Assembly: GCF_023715225.1 (NCBI RefSeq)
Contig: NZ_JAMBNS010000002.1
Coordinates: forward strand, 354,333-418,332
DNA length: 64,000 nt
Origin: Robertmurraya korlensis
GTDB taxonomy: Bacteria; Bacillota; Bacilli; Bacillales; Cytobacillaceae
Reading direction: 5' to 3'
A program made the position numbers and the translations under genes. Positions 17,138 to 25,910 of this stretch are shown piece by piece (the stretch's first letter is position 1; each line of letters opens with the position of its first letter). A model generated the notes under the pieces. It was not told where the DNA came from. It did not search any database and was given only the letters and a program-made list of their open reading frames with translations.

Positions 17138-18350
17138 ATTTTTTTATTTGAACGCCTTCAAAACGGTTATTAGGTGGAATTGTTTCTACTTTCTTATCAT
17201 TCGTTTCCTTAAACTTTTTCTCATAATTAACGAACATAGAAACATTCACTAAGATGCCCATAGAAATGGAGAGTTGCAAAATAGATGAACCTCCATAACT
17301 AATAAATGGCAATGGAACTCCGGTTAACGGAATGACTCCTGAAACACCTGCTAAGTTTACAAATGATTGTATACCTACCATCCCCGAGATACCGATTGCT
17401 AGCAAACTACCAAAAGCATCCTTTCCTTTTAAACCAATGTAAATTCCTTTTAGAACGATAAAACCTATGCCGAACAATACAAAGGCAACTCCAAAGATTC
17501 CAAGTTCCTCAGATATTACAGCCATTATAAAGTCGGTATGTGGCTCAGGTAAATACCCTAATTTTTGGACACTTTGTCCCAATCCTAGACCTTTAATTCC
17601 ACCTGCTCCTAAAGCAAGGAAGGAATTAACCATATGATAACCTTCTTTTTGGGCTATCTCTTCAGCAAATGGATTAATAAATGCTTCAAACCTTCCGACA
17701 CGAACAGAGGAGAAAATTTTATCCTTAAATAATATAAGCAGTGGGATAGAAGGTATCGCACCCAACATAACTAATTTGCCTATATTTTTCAAATTCATTC
17801 CAGACGAAAGGATGATCACACCTGAAATAGCTACTATTAGTGCAGCTGTTCCAAAGTCAGGCTGAAGCGCAATTAAAAAACAAGAAATGATGATAAAAGC
17901 AAGTGGTGGGAGTACACCATGATTAAACTGATTAATATAGGATTGTTTCTTTGCATACACGGCCGATAAGTATACTATAGCACTTACCTTTACAAATTCA
18001 GATGGTTGAAGGCTTAATGGACCTATCTTATACCAACTTTGAGCATTTCCCGCGGAATGACCGAATGGAAAGATGAAAATGAGCAATGCAAAAGAAAATA
18101 ACACAACGGGAATTAAAAAACGATTACTAAGCATGATTTTGTAAGGAAAAACAGAAAAGAAAAGAAATAAAACTGCACCAACAATTAAAAATAGTTTTTG
18201 ACGATCATAAAAATGATCACTTTCATATCCATACCTTTGAATAGCTGTTACCATACTAGAGCTATAAATCATAACTAGTCCAAATATTGATAACAATACC
18301 ACAACTAGGATTAACGAATAATCATAAGATTTTAATATTTTTTTAAACAT
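17136..18350 (-). CDS. ftsW: FtsW, SEDS-family peptidoglycan polymerase
   Basis: 404 residues with ten hydrophobic segments. SEDS signatures: FDYSLILVV-type first helix, QPSEFVKVSAIVYLSAVYAK, LQPDFGTAALI (catalytic-region Asp), AEEIAQKEGYHMVNSFLALGAGGIKGLGLGQSVQKLGYLPEPHTDFIMAVISEELG, and VPLPFISYGGSS. FtsW polymerises lipid II at the division septum together with a class B penicillin-binding protein. It is located between pycA and ylaN, as in B. subtilis (formerly ylaO). ATG at 18350 follows AAGAGGGTTAC. Confidence 0.93.
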   Translation of the reverse strand: MFKKILKSYDYSLILVVVLLSIFGLVMIYSSSMVTAIQRYGYESDHFYDRQKLFLIVGAVLFLFFSVFPYKIMLSNRFLIPVVLFSFALLIFIFPFGHSAGNAQSWYKIGPLSLQPSEFVKVSAIVYLSAVYAKKQSYINQFNHGVLPPLAFIIISCFLIALQPDFGTAALIVAISGVIILSSGMNLKNIGKLVMLGAIPSIPLLILFKDKIFSSVRVGRFEAFINPFAEEIAQKEGYHMVNSFLALGAGGIKGLGLGQSVQKLGYLPEPHTDFIMAVISEELGIFGVAFVLFGIGFIVLKGIYIGLKGKDAFGSLLAIGISGMVGIQSFVNLAGVSGVIPLTGVPLPFISYGGSSILQLSISMGILVNVSMFVNYEKKFKETNDKKVETIPPNNRFEGVQIKK

Positions 18351-18493
18351 GTAACCCTCTTCCTCATCTTCTAAGTCGTAATATGTATTATATTATAACA
18401 TTGAATTTCCTGCATTTGATGTGAAGAAAAGTACAACTAAAAATTATTATCTTAATAATATCAAATTTTCAGAAAAAATACCTTATAAAAAAA

Positions 18494-18523
18494 CTCAAAC
18501 AGTCTCTCTCGAGAAAGTTTGAG
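18494..18523 (-). terminator. Terminator after ylaN
   Basis: Minus strand CTCAAAC and GTTTGAG with an internal CTCGAGAG loop region and a T-run of seven. Confidence 0.8.
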
Positions 18524-18537
18524 CTTTCGAAAGTACG

Positions 18538-18819
18538 TTATTTTCTTTGCGATGCTTCATGAAGGGCTGATAGTTCTCTTTCTAATTCTCCTAAAATTGC
18601 CTTACCTTCTTTTTCTTCAATCAAGCCAAGGCGAACAGCAAAATCTATTTCACGAGATAGACCAAACATTTGTGTATCGAGAACCTCTTCATATAACGGA
18701 CACTGAGGCATCGTTAAGTTATCCATTTGTACTTTAATTAACTTTAGAATTTTATCAGCGTCAGCCTTTAATAAGGCATTTGCTTTTTCTTTATGATCTA
18801 ATACCATATCAGACGCCAA
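18538..18819 (-). CDS. ylaN: YlaN family protein
   Basis: 93 residues, all-helical, cytoplasmic. It matches YlaN throughout ([55 protein letters not shown]). The start is a TTG after GGGGGGA. It is essential in B. subtilis under standard conditions; recent work on the family links it to iron homeostasis through Fur. It stands directly upstream of ftsW but has its own terminator. Confidence 0.92.
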   Translation of the reverse strand: MASDMVLDHKEKANALLKADADKILKLIKVQMDNLTMPQCPLYEEVLDTQMFGLSREIDFAVRLGLIEEKEGKAILGELERELSALHEASQRK

Positions 18820-18921
18820 CTTAGTCCCCCCGTTTCCGAGCGTTTATCCTATCTATAAATTTTATACGTTTAAGAGGAAAATTGCAAGGATAATCAGTAG
18901 CACCCGTAGAAAGATTCAGGA

Positions 18922-18959
18922 AATTTTGAATATCCTCCAAAATTTTGAATTTCCTCCAA
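18922..18959. repeat. Two tandem 19-bp direct repeats
   Basis: AATTTTGAATATCCTCCAA followed at once by AATTTTGAATTTCCTCCAA (18/19 identical). They lie in the divergent ylaN-ylaL gap, about 55 bp before ylaL and 100 bp before ylaN. Confidence 0.75.
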
Positions 18960-19013
18960 AAATGACTTTTGTTCTCTTTAAGTCTATACTAAGGATACAA
19001 AGGGGGAACTATT

Positions 19014-19511
19014 ATGGAAAATATTATACTAATCCAAGGGAAAGTAAATTTCACAATCACCTTAGACCCTGGAGTATGGATCTTTGATGATCGTCGAGTA
19101 GATTTAACTACCTATTTTGAAGGAAGTCAAAAAGAAGTAGATGATTTAGAAGAATATAAAAAAAGCATGTCCAAGCATTGGGATCGTGAAATAATGGAGG
19201 GAGCTGTTTTTCCTCCTACTTTAAAGACGGAGAAAAAATTTGAAAAAGAGAAAGTTCTGACGGGGACATTTGGGATGCCGCTAAAGCCCTTCTTAAAAAA
19301 TTCAGAAATTAAAGATGATGCAAAAAACTTAATACTCATAACTACAGATGGCGAGGTATCTATGCCTCTAGACGTAGGACAAGATTTAATTTTAGGGTTT
19401 TCAAAGGACGGTAAGCCATTAACAGATGATGGACCCGTGTACGCCTTTTACGGAGATGGCTCTAATAAACATCAGCCAATAAAAAATATCCGTGCGGTAG
19501 CTATTGAATAA
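19014..19511 (+). CDS. ylaL: YlaL-like protein of unknown function
   Basis: 165 residues, no signal peptide or membrane segment. It opens with a beta-rich stretch (NIILIQGKVNFTITLDPGVWIFDDRRVDL), has an acidic/basic middle, and ends with GQDLILGFSKDGKPLTDDGPVYAFYGDG, suggesting an SH3-like or beta-barrel fold. I name it YlaL from its place between ylaK and ylaN and its length; the sequence alone did not prove it to me. ATG 19014 follows AAGGGGGAACTATT. A candidate operator-like tandem repeat lies just upstream. Confidence 0.7.
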   Translation: MENIILIQGKVNFTITLDPGVWIFDDRRVDLTTYFEGSQKEVDDLEEYKKSMSKHWDREIMEGAVFPPTLKTEKKFEKEKVLTGTFGMPLKPFLKNSEIKDDAKNLILITTDGEVSMPLDVGQDLILGFSKDGKPLTDDGPVYAFYGDGSNKHQPIKNIRAVAIE

Positions 19512-19541
19512 AAGAAGGGCCCACCTTCTTTTATTCAATAG
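19501..19541. terminator. Large perfect hairpin between ylaL and ylaK
   Basis: 18-bp perfectly complementary arms (19501-19518 and 19524-19541) around a 5-nt loop GCCCA. The ylaL stop codon is inside the left arm. It likely terminates ylaL; ylaK converges 46 nt away. Confidence 0.8.
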
Positions 19542-19586
19542 CTTGTTAATGCTTGTGCCATTTAAGGGTAAAAAAAATCACTTTAC

Positions 19587-20915
19587 TTATAAAAGATCAG
19601 CTGCTAATTGTGCCAGACCGGATCTCTCACCCTTAAATAACTTTACATGGCCGGATATCGATTGGTCCTTAAACCTCTCGACTACATATGTAAGGCCATT
19701 GTTATATGCATCAAGATACGGATGGTCAATTTGCTCAGGGTCACCCATCAACACGATTTTACTTTTTTCTCCAACTCTTGTAAGAATCGTCTTTACTTCA
19801 TGTTTTGTTAAATTTTGAGCTTCATCAATTATAATGAACTGTTCAGGTATACTTCTTCCCCTTATATAAGTAAGAGCCTCTACTTCAATGGAACCCATGC
19901 CTGCAAGAATTGCATCAAGTTCCCCAGGCTTTTTCACATTGAATAGATATTCTAAATTGTCATAGATCGGCTGCATCCATGGCCGTAGCTTTTCTTCCTT
20001 TTCACCAGGTAAAAATCCAAGATCCTTCCCTACAGGTACAATCGGTCTAGCCACTAATAATTTCTTATATTCCCCGAAATCTTCTGTTTGCATTAATCCT
20101 GCTGCAAGAGCCAGAAGAGTCTTCCCTGTTCCTGCCTTACCGATTAAAGTCACAAGCGGAAGGTCTTTTCTTAAAAGCAATTCAATTGCCATTGTCTGCT
20201 GAACATTTCTTGAGCGAATTCCCCATATATGATCGTGATCAAATACTAATTTTTTAATTTTTTGCCTCTTTGAATCGACCATACCAAGTGCGGATTGAGA
20301 AGATCCCATTGCATCCTTTAGCACCAAGAACTGGTTTGGATAAAAAGAATAAGTAGTAAATAATGATATTGGAATTTCTCCCTTTTCGTAAAACTGATTT
20401 AAAACATCCACGGCCACAAATAATTCTGCATAGCCCGTATAAATCGCATCATTTTCTATGACTCGATCACTTAAAAAATCTTCTGAATTTAAACCAATTG
20501 CATCAGCTTTCACTCGTACTAATGCATCCTTACTGACCAAGATTACTAATCGACCATTTTCTTTTGTTTCCTCTTCTAAAGATAGATTTTTGGCTACAGC
20601 AAGTATCCTGTTATCATTTGTTTTCTCAACAAAAATATCTTGGAGTTGATGAAAGGATCGATGATTCAATTCAATTCTCATCACTCCACCATTTTCAAGT
20701 GGTATTTTTTCATGTAATTTTCCAGTTTGTCTTAAATTATCAATGAGCCTTGATACTTGTCTTGCATTTCTTCCAATTTCATCCATATACCTTTTTTTCG
20801 AGTCCACTTCCTCTAGTACTACGGCTGGTATTACCACCTCATTGTCCTCAAAGGAAAAGATGGAATATGGGTCTTGTAACAAGACATTGGTATCTAATAC
20901 GTAAATTTTACTCAA
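19587..20915 (-). CDS. ylaK: YlaK, PhoH2-type protein (PIN nuclease plus PhoH ATPase)
   Basis: 442 residues, the exact family length. An N-terminal PIN domain starts KIYVLDTNVLLQDPYS with acidic residues (Asp8, Glu near VVLEEVDSKK, Asp in KTNDNRILA). A C-terminal PhoH-type P-loop domain has Walker A GKAGTGKT (259-266), Walker B FIIIDEAQN and LMGDPEQIDHPYLD. PhoH2 proteins act as RNA helicase/RNase. The frame extends to 20966, but the TTG at 20915 follows AGGAGG with 7-nt spacing. Confidence 0.92.
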   Translation of the reverse strand: MSKIYVLDTNVLLQDPYSIFSFEDNEVVIPAVVLEEVDSKKRYMDEIGRNARQVSRLIDNLRQTGKLHEKIPLENGGVMRIELNHRSFHQLQDIFVEKTNDNRILAVAKNLSLEEETKENGRLVILVSKDALVRVKADAIGLNSEDFLSDRVIENDAIYTGYAELFVAVDVLNQFYEKGEIPISLFTTYSFYPNQFLVLKDAMGSSQSALGMVDSKRQKIKKLVFDHDHIWGIRSRNVQQTMAIELLLRKDLPLVTLIGKAGTGKTLLALAAGLMQTEDFGEYKKLLVARPIVPVGKDLGFLPGEKEEKLRPWMQPIYDNLEYLFNVKKPGELDAILAGMGSIEVEALTYIRGRSIPEQFIIIDEAQNLTKHEVKTILTRVGEKSKIVLMGDPEQIDHPYLDAYNNGLTYVVERFKDQSISGHVKLFKGERSGLAQLAADLL

Positions 20916-21086
20916 ACTGATGCCTCCTGCTCCTCTTAATTCTATAGTAATTTGAATTAACCACATGTCCTTGCCAATATTTCTGCTTAAGAAAAGAGCT
21001 TTGGTAAACTATATGTTTTCTTGTATAAAGATAGAAGAATTTTTGCACAATAAACGGTAACCAAACATTATTCGGAGGTGGACTTT

Positions 21087-21686
21087 ATGAAGAAAACCCT
21101 TTCTATACTGGCATGCTGCTTGTTTCTTTCCGCGTGCGGAAGTCAGGATAATACGACATCTAAAGCAAATCAGAACGAAGAACCACGTACCATAAATGTC
21201 AAAAATAGTACCATACCAAATATTGATCGAGAAACAGGCCAAGAGGTATCAAAACACTTGGTTAACCTAGCGACTTCCATTCCAAGCGTGAATGATGCAA
21301 CGGCTGTTGTTTTAGGAAGATATGCAATTGTTGGTATTGATGTGAATGAAGACATTGACAGATCTCAAGTAGGAACGATTAAGTATACAGTTGCAGAAAG
21401 TTTGAAGAATGACCCACATGGCGCAAGAGCAGTGGTTATCGCCGATCCAGATATGACCGCGCGATTAAGAGAAATACAAGAGGACATACAAAGTGGTGAA
21501 CCTATTCAAGGCATTGTAAATGAATTAGCTGATATATCCGGACGGTTAATGCCAGAGGTTCCAGCAGATATTATCGATCCAAATGCTAATAAAGCAACCG
21601 AAAAATCAAAACGCAAGCTGAACGAAGAAGAAACAAAAGAGTTAGATAAAGCTCAAGAGAAAGAATCACAAGGCTATAAGGATTAA
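21087..21686 (+). CDS. ylaJ: YlaJ, YhcN/YlaJ family sporulation lipoprotein
   Basis: 199 residues. The signal peptide MKKTLSILACCLFLSACGS carries a lipobox LSAC, so it is a lipoprotein. The core (LVNLATSIPSVNDATAVVLGRYAIVGIDVN, then HGARAVVIADPDMTARLREI) is the YhcN/YlaJ domain, found in spore and germination-related lipoproteins. The tail is charged and low-complexity (KATEKSKRKLNEEETKELDKA). ATG 21087 lies 6 nt after GGAGGTG; the upstream GTG in frame would overlap the ribosome site. Confidence 0.9.
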   Translation: MKKTLSILACCLFLSACGSQDNTTSKANQNEEPRTINVKNSTIPNIDRETGQEVSKHLVNLATSIPSVNDATAVVLGRYAIVGIDVNEDIDRSQVGTIKYTVAESLKNDPHGARAVVIADPDMTARLREIQEDIQSGEPIQGIVNELADISGRLMPEVPADIIDPNANKATEKSKRKLNEEETKELDKAQEKESQGYKD

Positions 21687-21694
21687 TAATTAAC

Positions 21695-21722
21695 AAAGCT
21701 TAGCCTTAAAGGCTAAGCTTTT
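21695..21722. terminator. Bidirectional terminator after ylaJ
   Basis: AAGCTTAGCC, TTAAA, GGCTAAGCTT with TTC after; it contains the stop codon of the convergent gene. Confidence 0.88.
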
Positions 21723-22168
21723 CTCATTGCATCCATTACTTGGTTATCAAGACGTGTTGCTGCCGCTTTGTCATATGTTTTATCGTATTCTGGCTCAACA
21801 GTTATTTTCGAACCATAAAACATTACATCACGAACTTCTTTTATGCTAATTTCTATTAAAGCAAGCTTTAGTGGTACATCACTTATTTTTTCCATCTTAA
21901 CACTTGCTTCTCCACTAATTGAATAGGTGGATTCATTCACAATTATGTTCACAACCACCTGATTGTTTTTTTGAATGTTTTGCACAATTCTCGAGCGATT
22001 ATCAACAGCAAAATAGATTTTTTCATCTGTCTTTGCTAAAATCCAAGAGATGGCACTTACATTCGGGCCCCCTGTTTCAAAGTCTACTGTTGATAGCGTT
22101 ACAAAACGCTCTTTTTGTAAGGCATCAAACAGTGGCTGAATTAATTTTTGTTCAACTTGGTTAGGCAT
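21713..22168 (-). CDS. Pyridoxamine 5'-phosphate oxidase-fold family protein
   Basis: 151 residues, close to a minimal FMN-binding split barrel. The pattern ERFVTLSTVDFETGGPNVSAISWILA, then IYFAVDNRSRIVQNIQKNNQVVVNII, then YSISGEASV, is that of PNPOx-like general stress/flavin reductase proteins. Substrate and true cofactor are unknown; such proteins may bind FMN, F420 or heme. ATG 22168 with AAGGAGGGAATG upstream. Single-gene unit between ylaJ and ylaI. Confidence 0.8.
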   Translation of the reverse strand: MPNQVEQKLIQPLFDALQKERFVTLSTVDFETGGPNVSAISWILAKTDEKIYFAVDNRSRIVQNIQKNNQVVVNIIVNESTYSISGEASVKMEKISDVPLKLALIEISIKEVRDVMFYGSKITVEPEYDKTYDKAAATRLDNQVMDAMRKA

Positions 22169-22311
22169 ACCATTCCCTCCTTATATTTCTATCTTATATC
22201 TACTTTATGGTAGTTTCAACCTTGAAACCTATTTTGTACTGCTAGTCCTATTCATATAGAAAATTTTACTATACAATACAGAAAGAAGAAAAATTTTGAG
22301 GTGTACGATAT

Positions 22312-22512
22312 ATGAGAGTAAAATGTGTAATTTGCGATAAAATTGAATCTTTACCAGGTGACTCTTTTCAAGCGAAACGACTTCGTAATCGTCCGATACA
22401 TACCTTCATGTGTAAAGAATGTGAAGAAAGAATTGCGACTCGAACAAAAGAAAGAATTGCAACCGGAAACTTTAGGCTTTACAAGCCGAAGGATGAAGAG
22501 GATGATTGGTAA
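22312..22512 (+). CDS. ylaI: YlaI, small zinc-ribbon-like protein
   Basis: 66 residues. Two CxxC pairs, CVIC at residues 5-8 and CKEC near 34-37, suggest a zinc ribbon. The rest is basic (RVKC...RLRNRPIHTFM) with an acidic end (KDEEDDW). It matches YlaI in size, motif and place next to ylaH/typA. The function is unknown. ATG 22312 follows TGAGGTGTACGATAT. Confidence 0.88.
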   Translation: MRVKCVICDKIESLPGDSFQAKRLRNRPIHTFMCKECEERIATRTKERIATGNFRLYKPKDEEDDW

Positions 22513-22539
22513 AAGAATAGTTGCAGCTAGACATCATGA

Positions 22540-22576
22540 AAAAATCCGCCCCGTTATAAATAACGGAGCGGATTTT
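22540..22576. terminator. Bidirectional terminator after ylaI
   Basis: AAAATCCGC, CCCGTTATAAATAACGG core and GCGGATTTTTT: a long near-perfect stem between convergent genes. Confidence 0.9.
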
Positions 22577-22577
22577 T

Positions 22578-22865
22578 TTATTCTGGGTAATTTGCGTATC
22601 TTTCAGGTGACTCATTTATTTGGTTTAGCATGACCTCTATGAGCTCTCTTGGGAAGCGGTTTGACTTTCTTTCCCCATCTAAATCGTAATGAACATAGTA
22701 CATAACTGCATCAGTGGTAACCTCAATATTTTTTATACCTTGGTCTTCAACAAGCATATCATAAAACATTTTCTCTGTATCAACTGCAGCTGAATCATCC
22801 GGACGTTCATCAACTACGACTTTAATCGTTAGCCAGTTATAGAGTGTATCTTGTAATGATTTCAT
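22578..22865 (-). CDS. Unrecognised small soluble protein next to ylaH
   Basis: 95 residues, acidic, predicted mixed alpha/beta; no signal, no membrane segment. It reads like a compact domain (LYNWLTIKVVVDERPDDSAAVDTEKMF, GIKNIEVTTDAVMYYVHYDLDGERK). It lies 4 nt after ylaH on the same strand, so it is probably cotranscribed with typA-ylaH, and it ends at a strong terminator. I do not know its family. Confidence 0.7.
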   Translation of the reverse strand: MKSLQDTLYNWLTIKVVVDERPDDSAAVDTEKMFYDMLVEDQGIKNIEVTTDAVMYYVHYDLDGERKSNRFPRELIEVMLNQINESPERYANYPE

Positions 22866-22869
22866 TTAA

Positions 22870-23190
22870 TTACTCCTCTACATCCACTTGAGTATGCTTT
22901 TTCTCTTGATGAAGGCGGATTTTATAAATGATAAGAATGAGCGCCGCTACAGCTAATCCCTCCACTATTGGAAGACCATAGGAGAAAATCAACAAAACAA
23001 AGCAGCCTAAAATTAAACAAGTGTAAATGACAATATTTTTTAAAATGGACAGTTTCTTTGCAAAACCTAATTTGTAAACAATGATTGTCAAAATAATTAA
23101 GGTCACAAACTGAAGCCATGTACCCGTTTTTACATCAGTTAGTTCGATAAAAAATCTAAGACTAGGTGAAAACCCTTGTAGTCCTTCCAC
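22870..23190 (-). CDS. ylaH: YlaH-like small membrane protein
   Basis: 106 residues with three hydrophobic segments (WLQFVTLIILTIIVYKLGF; IVIYTCLILGCFVLLIFSY; LPIVEGLAVAALILIIY) and a charged C-terminal tail (HQEKKHTQVDVEE). Length, profile and place after typA match YlaH. The start is a GTG after AGGAGAGGGG. Function unknown. Confidence 0.88.
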   Translation of the reverse strand: MEGLQGFSPSLRFFIELTDVKTGTWLQFVTLIILTIIVYKLGFAKKLSILKNIVIYTCLILGCFVLLIFSYGLPIVEGLAVAALILIIYKIRLHQEKKHTQVDVEE

Positions 23191-23212
23191 GCTACCCCTC
23201 TCCTTTAATAGC

Positions 23213-25054
23213 TTAGCTCATTTCCGCCATTTTTTTCTTTTTAGCGATTCTTTCTCTCTCGTTCTTATCAAGAATCTTTTTGCGGAGACGAATTGATTCA
23301 GGAGTTACTTCACAAAACTCGTCTTCATTTAGGTATTCAAGTGATTCTTCAAGTGTCATAATTCTTGGCTTTTTCATTGTTGTTGTTTGATCTTTATTTG
23401 CAGAACGAATATTTGTCGCTTGCTTCACCTTCGTGATATTAACCGTAATATCATTTTCACGAGTATGCTCGCCAACAATCATTCCTTCATAAATTTCAGT
23501 ACCTGGCTCAACGAAAATTGTTCCACGGTCTTCAACACCCATAATCCCGTAAGAAGATGCTTTACCAGATTCCATCGAAACAAGAACTCCTTGGCGTCTT
23601 CCACCAACTTGACCTTGTGCCATCGGCTGGTAACTATCGAAACTGTGGTTGATAATACCGTAACCACGAGTTAGTGTTAAGAATTCAGTTGTATAACCAA
23701 TTAAACCTCTTGCAGGAACCATGAATATTAATCGCACCTGTCCACTTCCGTTATTAATCATATCAACCATTTCACCTTTACGAGCACCCATTGATTCCAT
23801 AATTGCACCAGTATGCTCTTCTGGAACATCAATTTGAACACGTTCTACAGGCTCAGAACGGACTCCATCAATGTCTCTTACGATAACCTCAGGCTTTGAT
23901 ACTTGAAGTTCATAGCCTTCACGACGCATGTTTTCAATAAGAATCGAAAGATGTAACTCCCCACGGCCAGAAACAATCCATGCGTCAGGTGAATCTGTAT
24001 TGTCCACTCGTAAGCTCACATCAGTTTGAAGCTGAGCACGAAGTCTTTCTTCAATTTTACGAGCAGTAACAAATTTCCCTTCCCTTCCAGCAAATGGACT
24101 ATTATTAACAAGGAAAGTCATTTGTAGTGTTGGCTCGTCAATTCGCAACACAGGTAGAGGCTCTTGATGCTCTACTGGACATACCGTTTCCCCAACATTA
24201 ATATCTTCCATCCCTGAAACAGCGATCAGGTCTCCTGCGAACGCTTCTTGGATTTCCTGACGCTTTAGTCCGAAGAAACCAAAGATTTTTGTTACACGGA
24301 ATTGCTTAACTGAACCATCAAGCTTCATAAGGGCTACTTGTTGTCCAACCTTCATCGTTCCACGGAACACACGGCCGATACCAATTCTTCCAACATAGTC
24401 ATTGTAATCTAGTAGCGCTACCTGGAATTGAAGAGGTTCCTCACGGTTGTCTACTGGCGCAGGAATATTTTCTACAATTGCCTCATATAAAGATTCCATG
24501 TTCTCATCCTGCTTATCAGGAGTCACACTTGCTGTTCCATTGATTGCTGAAGCGTAAATGACAGGGAATTCTAATTGTTCTTCTGAAGCTTCTAATTCAA
24601 TAAATAAATCAATTACTTCGTCAATGACTTCAGCTGGGCGAGCGAAATCACGGTCAATCTTATTAACAACTACAATTGGAGTAAGATTTTGCTCTAATGC
24701 TTTTTTCAATACAAAGCGTGTTTGTGGCATACAGCCTTCGTAAGCATCTACGACAAGTAGGACACCATCAACCATTTTCATGATACGTTCTACTTCTCCA
24801 CCAAAGTCAGCATGTCCTGGTGTATCAAGGATATTAATTCGAGTATCTTTGTATTGGATTGCTGTATTTTTAGCAAGGATCGTAATACCACGTTCTCTTT
24901 CTAAATCATTCGAATCCATCGCACGCTCTTCCACGTGCTCATTAGTACGGAACGTTCCTGATTGTTTTAATAATTGGTCAACCAGTGTTGTTTTTCCGTG
25001 GTCAACGTGGGCAATAATCGCGATATTTCTAATGTCTGTTCTTAAGTTCAACAT
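23213..25054 (-). CDS. typA: TypA/BipA ribosome-binding GTPase
   Basis: 613 residues. GTPase motifs: G1 AHVDHGKTT (residues 16-24), G2 RGITI, G3 DTPGHADF, G4 NKIDR. Domains II, III and V of the elongation-factor type follow ([47 protein letters not shown]), with the TypA-specific C-terminal region ([14 protein letters not shown]). It acts in ribosome assembly and stress or cold adaptation. A GTG at 25060 is also in frame, but ATG 25054 is better spaced from AGGAG. Confidence 0.96.
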   Translation of the reverse strand: MLNLRTDIRNIAIIAHVDHGKTTLVDQLLKQSGTFRTNEHVEERAMDSNDLERERGITILAKNTAIQYKDTRINILDTPGHADFGGEVERIMKMVDGVLLVVDAYEGCMPQTRFVLKKALEQNLTPIVVVNKIDRDFARPAEVIDEVIDLFIELEASEEQLEFPVIYASAINGTASVTPDKQDENMESLYEAIVENIPAPVDNREEPLQFQVALLDYNDYVGRIGIGRVFRGTMKVGQQVALMKLDGSVKQFRVTKIFGFFGLKRQEIQEAFAGDLIAVSGMEDINVGETVCPVEHQEPLPVLRIDEPTLQMTFLVNNSPFAGREGKFVTARKIEERLRAQLQTDVSLRVDNTDSPDAWIVSGRGELHLSILIENMRREGYELQVSKPEVIVRDIDGVRSEPVERVQIDVPEEHTGAIMESMGARKGEMVDMINNGSGQVRLIFMVPARGLIGYTTEFLTLTRGYGIINHSFDSYQPMAQGQVGGRRQGVLVSMESGKASSYGIMGVEDRGTIFVEPGTEIYEGMIVGEHTRENDITVNITKVKQATNIRSANKDQTTTMKKPRIMTLEESLEYLNEDEFCEVTPESIRLRKKILDKNERERIAKKKKMAEMS

Positions 25055-25112
25055 GTTCACTCCTACATTTTTATATAAACTTTTATTTAACTTTTTTAGT
25101 CATAACTGAAAC

Positions 25113-25121
25113 ATTATATCA
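25113..25121 (-). promoter_or_regulatory. typA extended -10 promoter candidate
   Basis: Minus strand TGATATAAT: a perfect TATAAT with the extended TGN, about 55 nt upstream of typA. The -35 is weak. Confidence 0.5.
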
Positions 25122-25233
25122 TATTCGAAGTGGAAACCTAGTAATATTTTGTGTAAAATAAAGAATGGAGCGTATACATTTTATTTTTTACAAAACAAAT
25201 ACATTCTAATACCTCACTCAAGGAGGTTTTATC

Positions 25234-25419
25234 TTGCAATCAATTAAGTGGCCATTATTATTTTTTGCTCTTGCTTCAGCAGCCTGTATGATGGGAACGG
25301 GAATAGCTATTAGCTATCGTAGTATATGGGGGATTCTTGCTTCGTTAGCTGCACTCGTTATCGTAATGGGATTTGGATTTACGACAAAGAAAAAAATGCG
25401 AGAACAAGGAAGACTGTAA
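25234..25419 (+). CDS. ylaF: YlaF, small membrane protein (DUF5325-like)
   Basis: 61 residues: two hydrophobic helices (PLLFFALASAACMMGTGIAI and WGILASLAALVIVMGFGF) and a basic tail (TKKKMREQGRL). The start is a TTG after AAGGAGG. It is divergent from typA, as in B. subtilis. Function unknown. Confidence 0.88.
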   Translation: MQSIKWPLLFFALASAACMMGTGIAISYRSIWGILASLAALVIVMGFGFTTKKKMREQGRL

Positions 25420-25446
25420 AAGGGTTGGCAATTTGCCAACCCTTTT
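25418..25446. terminator. Bidirectional terminator after ylaF
   Basis: AAAAGGGTTGGCA and TGCCAACCCTTTTT arms with a 3-nt centre, between convergent genes. Confidence 0.92.
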
Positions 25447-25910
25447 TATTGCAACGGAGAAACCATAATTAAGAACATTTGATTTTGTTCATCTTTTTCA
25501 ACCTTAAACTGTTCAAAATAACAGTCTGATAAGAATTGGATCCACATATCTGCTTCCACTGGTAGCCCTGCAAAAATCGCTTTATGCCCTTTTTCTCGCA
25601 ATTCCTCTTTTAAATGTTGTATCACACTTATACCTAAACCTTGCCTTCGTTTGTTTGGGTTTATAATGACCGTACCAATCCATGGCTTATTGTTAGATGG
25701 CGCAAACTCCAAATGATAAGTGATCGCCACATCCCTTTCATCTTGCTGCCACACTCTCCATTCTCCAGTAAGATATTGTTTCATATATTCATTAGCTTTC
25801 AAATGTTTCAGTTCAATCGATTTCCATAAATAATCAAACTTTGTAAAAGTTTGTAATAATGTCTCATCCGATTCAAGCATTTTTCGGTACAGAATGTTAC
25901 CATTTTCCAT
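25446..25910 (-). CDS. GNAT family N-acetyltransferase
   Basis: 154 residues, one GNAT domain. The acetyl-CoA pyrophosphate loop is NPNKRRQGLGISVIQHLKEE (about residues 95-114), preceded by the central strands IAYHLEF... and WIGTVIIN. The C-terminal FEQFKVEKDEQNQMFLIMV completes the fold. Its start lies 14 bp inside the end of yktC, so the two are translationally coupled. The substrate is not predictable. Confidence 0.8.
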   Translation of the reverse strand: MENGNILYRKMLESDETLLQTFTKFDYLWKSIELKHLKANEYMKQYLTGEWRVWQQDERDVAITYHLEFAPSNNKPWIGTVIINPNKRRQGLGISVIQHLKEELREKGHKAIFAGLPVEADMWIQFLSDCYFEQFKVEKDEQNQMFLIMVSPLQ

